Shown here: one piece after another, positions 28,675 through 36,482 of the stretch
How positions within the stretch are numbered: the first letter of the stretch is position 1
Layout: every line of letters starts with the position of its first letter
Notes under the pieces: generated by a model
Told to the model about the DNA's origin: nothing
Databases searched by the model: none
The model's input: only the letters and a program-made list of their open reading frames with translations
Translations under genes and position numbers: made by a program
Source of the DNA: Fen-1254 sp963769605
GTDB lineage: Bacteria > Bacteroidota > Ignavibacteria > UBA10030
NCBI GenBank assembly: GCA_963769605.1
Contig: CAVYML010000003.1
Span: forward strand, 744,001-808,000
Direction of reading: 5' to 3'
Length of the DNA: 64,000 bases

Positions 28675-29244
28675 TTATATGTCATTAAAGTCGTTGTAAA
28701 TCTCCTGCAGAGCCTCGCGCAGAAAAAGAACTGCGTACCGCTTACGGGAAAGAAGAGTGTTAACCGGCTCGCCGGTGATTTCCGCAATTTCATTAAAACT
28801 TTTTCCTTCAAGTTCGTGCATGACAAAAACTTCCCGCTGTTCGTCCGGCAGTTCGTCGAGTGCATCGGCGAGTTCCGTCCACAGCAGCGAACGTGCGTAG
28901 AGCACGTCGGGATTATGACCGGGGTCGTAAAGGATGTCTTCCAAGTTTAGCGGCATTGAGTTCTCATCTTCTCGCTGCCGGAACGCTTCAGGCTTGCGTT
29001 TGCGGTACCAATCGATGATTTTATTCCGAGCTACGGTCAGGAGCCATGACGTCATTTTTTCGATCGGTTGCGCAGCGCTGTAACTTGCCAGCATCTGGTA
29101 GAACACATCGGCTAAAATATCCTCCGCATCGGCTTTGCTGCGAACGCGGCTGCGGATAAAATCCAAAAGCCGTTTTCGTTCGGATCGGAACGCCGCATCT
29201 GCAAATGCGATCGACTGCTTATCAAGTGTTATTACATCGACCAA
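28675..29244 (-). CDS. ECF-type RNA polymerase sigma factor
   Basis: The 189-residue protein has a sigma region 2 (SRVRSKADAEDILADVFYQM, MTSWLLTVARNKIIDWYRKR) and a region 4 helix-turn-helix (LPDEQREVFVMHELEGKSFN, EIAEITGEPVNTLLSRKRYA), with the short acidic linker typical of group 4 (ECF) sigma factors. It would direct RNA polymerase to a small regulon. The start is a TTG at 29244: GAGG lies eight bases upstream and no ATG or GTG fits the frame better. The next gene on the strand is a small membrane protein, the position usually taken by an anti-sigma factor, although that protein shows no known anti-sigma domain. Confidence 0.9.
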   Translation of the reverse strand: MVDVITLDKQSIAFADAAFRSERKRLLDFIRSRVRSKADAEDILADVFYQMLASYSAAQPIEKMTSWLLTVARNKIIDWYRKRKPEAFRQREDENSMPLNLEDILYDPGHNPDVLYARSLLWTELADALDELPDEQREVFVMHELEGKSFNEIAEITGEPVNTLLSRKRYAVLFLREALQEIYNDFNDI

Positions 29245-29527
29245 TATCTATTCCTCTTCTTTCATAGTAAGACGAATAAAGCTCGGGAATATTGTATGAA
29301 TCGACTATCTATTTTCAGGGCATTCATTGATTGAAAATACGACAGTGAACAATCAAAAGCGGCACGGAATCGGCGAACGGCAATAAAAAACCGGTTAGAG
29401 GAAGCGATTTCAATGTTTATAGTTTGGATCCTGCACCTTGCGATTATCCTGAAAACCCGGTAATTTCCTATAAATATTCTTTTCAAGGAATAATAGAAAG
29501 ATAGTGAATATCTAAAAGTGGAATGGA

Positions 29528-30277
29528 ATGAAGTTCACCGATAATTGTTACGCCATAACGGGTCTGTATTATATACCGCCCTGGAGTGTAAATGCCGGCT
29601 TTATTGCAGGCAAGAAAAAAACATTGATCGTCGACACGGGAGGAAGCACCATTTCTGCTCAGACTATCGATGGCTATGCAAGCAGCGTCAGACCGGGTAA
29701 TGAGATTATAGTAATCAATACGGAAAAACATTTGGATCATATCTAGGGGAACGGATACTTTGCGGAAAAAGGGAATAAAATATTCGGCCATGAATCTATC
29801 GACAGAAGCCAATATGAACTTTTATCGAGCATTTCCGAATTCAATTGTTTGATTCCGAATGCTGTCCGAAGAAATGCGAATGAAGCAGCTATTGCTTTTA
29901 AAAACACTAAGATCGTGAATCCGGATCAAAAATTCGATCAAGCGTTCGATATGGATTTGGGAGGAATTCAGGTACATATTATCATGACCCCAGGACATAC
30001 GCAATCCAATATTTCCGTCTACGCTCAAAAAGTACTCTATTGCGGAGATTGCGTTATTCCGGAACTGCTGCCAAATTTGGAGGAGGGAAAAGTCGCGGAA
30101 TGGCAGAAATGGATTGATTCATTGGAAATAATCGAATTATTAGACTTCGAATATCTTGTCCCGGGTCACGGCTTTGTTGTAACGGGAAAAATCGATATTC
30201 ACAGTACCATATCAAGGATGAAAAACATTCTCGGTGATGCAATTCGAATCGGAAAAGCGCCGACAACTGAACTGTAA
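29528..30277 (+). pseudogene. Metallo-beta-lactamase-fold hydrolase with in-frame TAG stop
   Basis: From 29528 (MKFTDNCYAITGLYY) the frame runs to a TAG at 29744, then continues in the same frame (GNGYFAEKGNKIFGHE) to a stop at 30275. Read through, it gives a 249-position MBL-fold protein with NTEKHLDHI in place of the usual HxHxDH motif (the first His is Glu), TPGHTQSN, YCGDCV and VPGHGF as further metal sites. The stop falls directly after the DHI motif, where family members have a glycine or serine. Either a single point mutation has inactivated the gene or the base is wrong. Substrates of this fold vary widely (thioesters, lactams, glyoxalase-type) and none can be named. Confidence 0.85.
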
Positions 30278-30373
30278 AACTATAAAACCAAAAAACGGCA
30301 GTACGTTGAACCAGGAAACGCGCACAAAGTCTTAACGTAATCAGTATTTAATGAACAATTGAAGGAGAAGAAG

Positions 30374-30823
30374 ATGATGGATTTATTTGATGCAAAAGAC
30401 AACCGGGAGATTATTGAACGAATCGATAAACTTCAACCGGATACAAAAGCACAATGGGGTAAAATGAATGTTTCGCAGATGCTTGCACATGTCCAGGTAC
30501 CTCTCCGATGTGCGTTTGGAGAATTAAAATTGAAAAGATCGCTGCTGGGGATGCTCTTTGGCCGCATGGCATTGAAACAAATGACCAGCGGAAAGCCGTG
30601 GAGACACGGCATGCCGACAGATCCGAATTTTATCGTTGCGGACGAACGGGAATTCGAGAAGGAAAAGAAACAGTTAATCGCACTTGTCCAGCGTTTTACG
30701 CAGTTGGGACCAGCTGCAATAACAAAAGAATCGCATCCGTTCTTCGGCAAAATGACTCCGCAGCAATGGAGCGCCTTACAGTGGAACCATTTGAATCACC
30801 ATTTGACGCAGTTTGGTGTGTAG
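30374..30823 (+). CDS. DUF1569 / DinB-like protein
   Basis: The 149-residue protein starts at the ATG at 30374, six bases after AGGAG; a TTG further upstream would place the ribosome site inside the gene. KMNVSQMLAHVQVPLR near the N-terminus and WSALQWNHLNHHLTQFG at the end hold the three histidines expected for the metal site of the DinB four-helix fold, and MTSGKPWRHGMPTDPNF fits the DUF1569 family. DinB-like proteins often act as thiol-dependent transferases, but DUF1569 has no established function. It stands alone downstream of the MBL-fold gene. Confidence 0.8.
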   Translation: MMDLFDAKDNREIIERIDKLQPDTKAQWGKMNVSQMLAHVQVPLRCAFGELKLKRSLLGMLFGRMALKQMTSGKPWRHGMPTDPNFIVADEREFEKEKKQLIALVQRFTQLGPAAITKESHPFFGKMTPQQWSALQWNHLNHHLTQFGV

Positions 30824-31092
30824 GGAGGTTCAATTGAACGTCCCTGCGAGAGTCAATCGAAAGGCAAGTGAGGTGAGATTAATATATACCAACCTGTAAA
30901 AACTAATGCAAGCAAAGAATGATTTACACTTGTGCCTTGTCCAGCGATATCGTAAGTTTATATAAGGATTCCTGACGTTTAGACAAAAAAAGCTCTTTTA
31001 TCGGGAAGAGTTGGTCCATGATTCTTGGGGGATTTGCACATTTTCATTCCAGTCATTTAAAATCATAATACCATTCATCAAGGGGAATCACT

Positions 31093-31971
31093 ATGCAAAA
31101 TACCAAGCATAATTTTGGAGGACAATGGACTGAAGAAAAGCTCAAGCGTGTTAAAAAATATCTTGTCGCTTACGCGATGATCATGAATAAGCAACAATTT
31201 CGATTTGCCTTTATTGATGCTTTTGCGGGAACGGGTTACCGGACGCATTCCGACGAACAGAATGGATTACAATTGGTGTTGCCGGAATTGACAGAGGATG
31301 ACACAAGGACATTTGTCGAGGGCTCCGCCAGAATTGCTTTGGATGTGAAGCCACGGTTTTCTAAATATATCTTTATTGAACGTGATACAAAGAAGATCGT
31401 AGAACTCGAAACATTACGTAATTCTTATCCTGAACTTTCTAAAGATATCTCTATTGTCAATAAAGATGCAAATGAGTGGCTTCAGGATAGATGTCGGAAT
31501 TATACATGGAAGAAGAACAGAGCTGTGCTTTTCCTCGACCCATACGGCATGCAAGTTTCATGGAGCACCATAGAGGCAATAGCAGAGACGAAAGCCATAG
31601 ATCTCTGGCTTCTCTTCCCATTAGGCGTGGCTGTAAATCGGTTGCTTCGATGAGATGCGCAAATTAACCCGGCAATTCGCAAGCGGCTGAACTTTATTTT
31701 CGGTTCGCCTGATTGGTATCAAGCATTCTATCATAAAACGAAAAAAGAGGATCTTTTTGGTGAAAATGAAACAACAATAAAGGATTGTAGTTTTGATTCG
31801 ATAGCGGAGTATTTTGTTGATCGACTTTTAAGTATATTTCCTGGAGTGGCTCCTAAACCGCTTGCGCTTCGGAACAGCAAGAATATCCCTCTCTATCTGC
31901 TTTGTTTCGCAGCTGCGAACGTAAAAGGAGCAAAAGCCGCGATTAAAATCGCACAAGAAATATTAAACTAA
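31093..31971 (+). pseudogene. tcmP: TcmP-like three-Cys-motif partner protein, interrupted by in-frame TGA
   Basis: The frame from 31093 reads 186 codons to a TGA at 31651 and goes on in the same frame (DAQINPAIRKRLNFIFGSPD) to 31971, for 292 positions in all, the usual size of TcmP. FIDAFAGTG (41-49) resembles a SAM-binding motif I and LFLDPYGMQVSW a DPPY-type catalytic loop, so a methyltransferase-like fold is likely. NRLLR-stop-DAQINP corresponds to a place where related proteins have two charged residues. The TGA is one transition away from CGA (arginine). TcmP is defined by its pairing with a three-Cys-motif protein, and exactly that gene follows after one base. The function of the pair is not established. 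Start is preceded by AGGGGA. Confidence 0.82.
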
Positions 31972-31972
31972 A

Positions 31973-32695
31973 ATGGCATTAAAATCACAAATTGAATGGA
32001 CCGAATCGACCTGGAATCCTATTACAGGATGCAATAAAATAAGTCCAGGCTGCAAGCACTGTTATGCCGAGCGCATGGCATTCCGTTTACAGCGCATGGG
32101 TCAGCCCAATTATGTCAACGGTTTTAAGCTGACATTACAAGAACAGGCATTAGAATTGCCGTTGCAATGGAAAAAGCCTCAAACCATTTTCGTTAATTCC
32201 ATGAGCGATTTATTTCATAAAGATGTTTCGGAGGAATTTATTAAGAGAGTCTTCGATGTTATGAAGCGGGCGCATTGGCACCGGTTTCAAATTCTTACAA
32301 AGCGTTCTGATCGTCTTGTGGAATTGAACGACAAACTAGATTGGCAGCCCAATATCTGGATGGGTGTCAGCGTTGAGAACCAAGATTATACGTACCGCAT
32401 CGATGATTTGCGAAAAACGAATGCTTTTGTGAAATTCCTGTCTTCGGAACCGTTGTTAGGACCGCTGCGGAAATTGAAATTGAAAAATATCGGTTGGGTT
32501 ATTGTGGGCGGTGAATCGGGACTTGGAGCACGACCGATGGATGAACCCTGGGTGATGGATATTCGTGATCAATGTGTGGCTGCAAAGGTTCCGTTCTTTT
32601 TCAAACAGTGGGGCGGCGTCCAGAAGAAAAAAGCGGGCAGGATTCTTGAAGGTAAAACCTGGAGCCAGATGCCGAAGATTAAGAAGGCGGGGTAA
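31973..32695 (+). CDS. Three-Cys-motif protein of the DUF5131 / phage Gp37-Gp68 family
   Basis: The 240-residue protein opens with IEWTESTWNPITGCNKISPG and then CKHCYAERM: cysteines 20, 27 and 30 form C-x6-C-x2-C, the motif that names the family and that recalls, without matching, the radical SAM cluster site. Further blocks are IFVNSMSDLFHKDV, FQILTKRSDRL, WMGVSVENQDY, FLSSEPLLGPL and WVIVGGESGLGARPM, ending with PFFFKQWGG. These TIM-barrel-like repeats support a radical-SAM-like enzyme. The gene starts one base after the TcmP-like gene and thus forms a tight pair with it, followed by a restriction-modification set. Phage relatives exist, so the pair may be a mobile or defence-linked cassette; the reaction is unknown. 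Confidence 0.88.
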   Translation: MALKSQIEWTESTWNPITGCNKISPGCKHCYAERMAFRLQRMGQPNYVNGFKLTLQEQALELPLQWKKPQTIFVNSMSDLFHKDVSEEFIKRVFDVMKRAHWHRFQILTKRSDRLVELNDKLDWQPNIWMGVSVENQDYTYRIDDLRKTNAFVKFLSSEPLLGPLRKLKLKNIGWVIVGGESGLGARPMDEPWVMDIRDQCVAAKVPFFFKQWGGVQKKKAGRILEGKTWSQMPKIKKAG

Positions 32696-32773
32696 TAGGA
32701 GATATAATGTATAATTGGTTTATAAGAGGCTGCATCTACGCTTTTTTGCAATGAAATTAAGTATATTGTAATA

Positions 32774-34060
32774 ATGTCAACATATCATAAAATAATAAAC
32801 GGCGACAGCCGGCGGATGTCCGAATTAGCGGATAATTCTATTCATTTGGCTATTACATCTCCTCCGTATTGGCAATTGAAAGATTACGGTTCTGATAATC
32901 AAATAGGTTTTCACGATAGCTATGAAAACTATATCAACAATCTTAATTTGGTCTGGAAAGAATGTTATCGCGTTTTGCACGACGGATGCCGTCTCTGCAT
33001 AAATATCGGAGATCAATTTGCAAGAGCAGTCTACTATGGACGTTATAAGGTTATTCCGATTCGTGAAGAAATTATCAAATTCTGCGAAATCATCGGATTC
33101 GATTATATGGGGGCAATTATCTGGCAGAAGGTAACTACATCCAATACTTCGGGGGGCGGCGTACAGATGGGCTCTTACCCATATCCAAGGAATGGTATCG
33201 TTAAAATCGATTATGAATTCATTCTTATATTTAAAAAATTGGGTGATTCTCCCAAACCGACAAAAGAGCAAAAAGAACTTTCGATAATGACGGCGGAAGA
33301 ATGGAACACTTTTTTTGCAGGACATTGGAATTTTGCCGGTGCACGACAAGACAATCATATTGCAATGTTTCCCGAAGAATTACCAAGACGACTTATTAGA
33401 ATGTTTTCATTTGTGGGTGAAAATGTTCTCGATCCTTTTCTAGGAAGCGGAACGACATCGTTGGCCGCTAAAAATACCGACCGTAACTCGGTTGGCTATG
33501 AAATCAATCCGGAATTTATTCAAGTCATAAAAGGTAAATTAGATATCAGTCAAAAAGATTTGAACGGAACATCATATGATTTTTTATCACAAAGTGATCT
33601 GACGGGTAAAGATTTTGCAAAAGAGATTCAAAAACTGCCGTATATATTTAAAGATTTTCACAAGTTCGACAAAAAAATCGATATCAAGAAACTGCAATTC
33701 GGTTCTCGAATCGATAAAGATGGAAGTACCAAACGAGAAGAATATTTTACCGTGAAAGAAATTATCAATCCTGAAAAAGTACGATTAAGCAATAATCTTA
33801 TTATAAAACTTCTCGGTATAAAAGAAAATCCAAAGATTAACGGAGAAGCGACGGCTTTTCTTGCCGATAAAACAAAAGGGAAAAGAGTCTTTCTTAAGTA
33901 TGACAATATAAAATATGACCAAGAAAACAACCTTCTTTGTTATCTTTATCTTGAGAATAAAACGTTTATAAACGCGCATTTAATTAAAAGCGGCTTAGTT
34001 CAAGTAGATACTAGCCTTGATTTTAAGTGCAAGCAAAAATTCCTTTCATTAAGGGACTAA
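32774..34060 (+). CDS. Beta-class DNA methyltransferase (probable m4C) fused to SNase-like domain
   Basis: Residues 1-265 form a DNA amino-methyltransferase of the beta class: catalytic motif TSPPYW at 28-33 comes before the SAM-binding DPFLGSGTT at 220-228, and SPPY is the form common in N4-cytosine enzymes. Residues about 310-428 look like a staphylococcal-nuclease (SNase) fold: EYFTVKEIINPEKVRLSNNL, IIKLLGIKENP, FLADKTKGKRVFLKYD, LLCYLYLENKTFINAHLIKS and GLVQVD. The residues aligned with the SNase catalytic arginines are Lys and Asn, so this domain is probably not a working nuclease and may bind DNA. The gene is followed at two bases by a small gene and then by a MjaI-type restriction enzyme, making a type II restriction-modification system. 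The domain fusion is unusual. Confidence 0.87.
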   Translation: MSTYHKIINGDSRRMSELADNSIHLAITSPPYWQLKDYGSDNQIGFHDSYENYINNLNLVWKECYRVLHDGCRLCINIGDQFARAVYYGRYKVIPIREEIIKFCEIIGFDYMGAIIWQKVTTSNTSGGGVQMGSYPYPRNGIVKIDYEFILIFKKLGDSPKPTKEQKELSIMTAEEWNTFFAGHWNFAGARQDNHIAMFPEELPRRLIRMFSFVGENVLDPFLGSGTTSLAAKNTDRNSVGYEINPEFIQVIKGKLDISQKDLNGTSYDFLSQSDLTGKDFAKEIQKLPYIFKDFHKFDKKIDIKKLQFGSRIDKDGSTKREEYFTVKEIINPEKVRLSNNLIIKLLGIKENPKINGEATAFLADKTKGKRVFLKYDNIKYDQENNLLCYLYLENKTFINAHLIKSGLVQVDTSLDFKCKQKFLSLRD

Positions 34061-34061
34061 A

Positions 34062-34414
34062 ATGATACCGGCTATTCAGCAACTTGTTCATTATCTGCAA
34101 ACTAATAATCATATTGGAAGCGACGCACCTATTACTGCCGGTGATCTGGCAAGGTATTTTAAAATATCGGATGAGGTGTCAAAGTTGAAATGCGGAACAT
34201 AATTCGCGATGCGATTTCACAAGGCGAATTAATCGGAAGCAATAATCGAGGATTTTATGTAATCGATAGTTTGTCGGAACTAAATGAAAACCTGGATTCA
34301 TTACAAAGTAGAGCGGAAAGTATTTTGTTAAGAAGAAGCAATATGATGAATAGTTGGAATGCTCGTAATCAAACAACGCAATCTTCAAGAACCGATTTAT
34401 TCGTTAGACCATAA
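34062..34414 (+). CDS. Small winged-helix-like protein of the restriction-modification unit, split over two frames
   Basis: An ATG at 34062, one base after the methyltransferase stop, opens a frame reading MIPAIQQLVHYLQTNNHIGS and ITAGDLARYFKISD, which then runs into a stop at 34197. A second frame carries on the sense from about 34175 (GVKVEMRNIIRDAISQGELI, SNNRGFYVIDSLSELNENLD) to 34414. Joined, they give about 116 residues: a helical N-terminus resembling a winged-helix domain and a coiled-coil-like tail (LSELNENLDSLQSRAESILL). One missing or two extra bases near 34173 explain the break. The last base of the stop is the first base of the MjaI gene start, so the three genes are translationally coupled. 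It may be a control protein; the family is not recognised. Confidence 0.6.
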
Positions 34415-35100
34415 TGCGAACGAAAAAATCCAAGGAATTCGGTAAAAAAGAAAAAGTCCTTAATTACGCTACTCAAACATACCAACTATCCCGCCCTAAT
34501 AAAGTAGGTGCCGTAATGGCGCTTATTCGTGAATGCCAGCCTAAAACATTTGAAGAATGGCAGAAATGGTATTTTGAACATGCGAATACAGATGGAAAAA
34601 CACCTACGAAAATTACAAATCAAAGTTTGAAAGAATTGGGAGAGCGGCTCTATGTAAAGATTAAAGAGATTGTTATTCCTGATTGGACAGAAGCATTTGA
34701 CCAGCTTACATTACAGGATTGCATAGATTACATCTTCAATCTCACAATTAATAGGACATTCGATGGATTCCTTCGTGAAAAATCTGTTATAGAGGACAAT
34801 TTGGCTAAAGTATATCCTCAAGTTCGTTTCGAAGAAAGTGATCCTGATCTTGATCATGCTGGAGATATTGACTATCTGGGTTGGATAGGAGAAAAAGCTT
34901 TCGGTATTCAGATAAAGCCTGTCACAGCAAAAGCAAATTTTGGAAATTATTCCGCCACTGAAAGAATGAGAGCAAGTTTTGAAGCTTTCACTAATAAATA
35001 CGGTGGAAAAGTATTTATCGTCTTTAGTGTTGATGATAAAATACAAAATGAAGAAGTTGTTCCGCAAATAAGTGCAGAAATAAAACGAATGTCAAAATAA
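34414..35100 (+). CDS. MjaI-type type II restriction endonuclease
   Basis: The 228-residue protein matches the RE_MjaI family: VLNYATQTYQLSRPNKVGAV, ECQPKTFEEWQKWYFEHANT, the LKELGERLYVKIKEIVIP segment and the block GDIDYLGWIGEKAFGIQIK at 150-168, whose D153 and Q166-x-K168 form a PD-(D/E)xK-like catalytic centre. The type enzyme, MjaI of Methanocaldococcus jannaschii, cuts CTAG and pairs with an N4-cytosine methylase; the methyltransferase upstream has the right type. Recognition of CTAG here is therefore likely but inferred. The start overlaps the stop of the small gene by one base, and a terminator lies 76 bp downstream. Confidence 0.85.
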   Translation: MRTKKSKEFGKKEKVLNYATQTYQLSRPNKVGAVMALIRECQPKTFEEWQKWYFEHANTDGKTPTKITNQSLKELGERLYVKIKEIVIPDWTEAFDQLTLQDCIDYIFNLTINRTFDGFLREKSVIEDNLAKVYPQVRFEESDPDLDHAGDIDYLGWIGEKAFGIQIKPVTAKANFGNYSATERMRASFEAFTNKYGGKVFIVFSVDDKIQNEEVVPQISAEIKRMSK

Positions 35101-35176
35101 ACAAATATTATTTTTCTTGCTGATGTACTGTGTTGGGTAGCAAATCGGCATAGACAACGATTCTCATAAAAGGTAA

Positions 35177-35205
35177 GGCTCACAATTATTTGTGAGCCGT
35201 TTTTA
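35177..35205 (+). terminator. Terminator of the restriction-modification unit
   Basis: GGCTCACAA (35177-35185) and TTGTGAGCC (35190-35198) form a perfect 9-bp stem with loop TTAT, followed by GTTTTTATT. It closes the five-gene island that starts at 31093. Confidence 0.9.
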
Positions 35206-35211
35206 TTACAG

Positions 35212-35404
35212 AACAGTATCGCGCAAGGACGATGCATATCTTAAAAATCTATTTCCCAAAGCCCAATCCATCCTGGCGAAGAACCGGCTTCAGACAGTCC
35301 ATAAAAAAGAATATCTTATCAGCGGTATTATTAACGAATGGAAGGGAGTAACGCGGAAGGTTTATTCGCCGAGCTGCGTGTCGGAGGAAGAATCATTGCT
35401 ATAG
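35212..35404 (+). pseudogene. Remnant of a gapN-like aldehyde dehydrogenase N-terminus
   Basis: An open stretch directly after the terminator reads YLKNLFPKAQSILAKNRLQT, KKEYLISGIINEWKGVTRKV and YSPSCVSEEESLL, then stops. This resembles the N-terminal 60 residues of the NADP-dependent non-phosphorylating glyceraldehyde-3-phosphate dehydrogenases, which have FP-rich and YLINGE-x-REW-x-GP-x-x-x-V-x-SPVC segments. No catalytic domain follows. A likely reading is that the rest of the gene was lost, possibly when the neighbouring island arrived. The assignment is from memory of the family and is moderate. Confidence 0.5.
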
Positions 35405-35543
35405 CCGCTTATACTTGAGGCAGTGCAAATGATTCCTGAAAATATTATATTTCTTTATACGGGTTTTATTTACAGAATAATCTTAGGTGATATATCTTTT
35501 ATGATGTAAAAATAACAAAAACCAATTGGGAGGAATAAAAACT

Positions 35544-36176
35544 ATGAAATTTTCAACTTTACAGCGATTAGGCGGAATTGCTATAATACTTGGATCGGTG
35601 TTTCTTACTGCATGGGCAATTTGCTGGACAACGCTGCTGCCGGTACAGGAACGGCTTCATGATGCTTCGGCAATGATTATGAATTCAAACTGGATTTTGA
35701 TTTCTTCTTTGGCATTTCCGGGAACCATCCTCATGATCTTCGGATTTACCGCAACGTATGCAAGGATATACAAGAACGCCGGCATTTTAGGTTTTTTTGG
35801 GTACGTCTTTGTTATTCTTGCATATCTTTTTCAAGCGGCACAAATAACTTGGGAAGTATTTCTCTATCCGATTATCGTGAGTAATGCGCCCTCGATTTCA
35901 TTGTTCAGGGATAGAATAATAATGCAGCATCCTCAGTTTGTTCTCTATCATTGGATTGCAGCCATAACAATTTTAATCGGCGTCGTTCTTTTTTGCATCA
36001 CTTTAATACGAAGCCGCGAATTTCCTAAAAGCGCCGGAATTCTGATTCTTGGCGGTGCGATAATTTATGCTGTCGGCCCGATGATTAACATCTATCTGGC
36101 AATTGCCGGAGTCGTGGTACTTTCTATCGGGTGCTTTGTGCTTGGATATAGGATGCTTTCTAAGGTTGTAGAATAA
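35544..36176 (+). CDS. Six- to seven-helix membrane protein of unknown function
   Basis: The 210-residue protein begins at 35544 (MKFSTLQRLGGIAIILGSVF) after GGGAGG. Hydrophobic segments occur at about residues 9-30, 48-70, 80-102, 130-150, 160-176 and 177-198, joined by short loops, and the chain ends LGYRMLSKVVE. No catalytic or transport signature is visible, and I do not recognise the family. It is the only gene between the restriction island and the GH92 region. The last 16 codons are duplicated in decayed form 120 bp downstream (see the repeat at 36177). Confidence 0.7.
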   Translation: MKFSTLQRLGGIAIILGSVFLTAWAICWTTLLPVQERLHDASAMIMNSNWILISSLAFPGTILMIFGFTATYARIYKNAGILGFFGYVFVILAYLFQAAQITWEVFLYPIIVSNAPSISLFRDRIIMQHPQFVLYHWIAAITILIGVVLFCITLIRSREFPKSAGILILGGAIIYAVGPMINIYLAIAGVVVLSIGCFVLGYRMLSKVVE

Positions 36177-36350
36177 ATCGAAAAACAAATTTATTATTCC
36201 GCGACCACCCTCCAAAGATAGGCGGGCGAGCCGGTCGCGGCTACAAGAAGGCTGCTTTGTGCTTGGATATAAAATGATTTCTAATGTGGCGGAATAGGTT
36301 GAAAGAGAAACATCATTCCCCGCGATCGCCGATCGCGGCCACAGATTGAC
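36177..36350. repeat. Decayed duplication of the preceding gene end plus palindromic repeats
   Basis: Positions 36250-36297 read as GCFVLGYKMISNVAE and a stop, a diverged copy of the GCFVLGYRMLSKVVE end of the membrane protein gene at 36129-36176. Each copy is followed by a related GC-rich palindrome: CCGCGACCACC paired with GGTCGCGGCTACA at 36199-36245, and CCGCGATCGCCGATCGCGG at 36319-36337. The whole unit of about 120 bp therefore occurs twice. The remaining bases up to 36482 show only the GH92 ribosome site. Confidence 0.75.
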
Positions 36351-36482
36351 AGTTCCGGGAAATAACAATATCTTTCACCCATCTTAAAGCAGCCCGGAAT
36401 GATATGAAGCGTAACCCTCGAACTTGAAAATGATTTTCCCCAAGAATATTGCAGAATTAAAAACAGACGGAGTGAATATATA

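Noticed and set aside
29744..29746. TAG as a pyrrolysine codon
   Set aside because: No pyl genes, no methylamine methyltransferase and no downstream hairpin signal are seen; a point mutation or base error is simpler.
31651..31653. TGA as a selenocysteine codon in the TcmP-like gene
   Set aside because: The position falls in a variable charged stretch, not at a catalytic cysteine, and no stem-loop of SECIS type directly follows.
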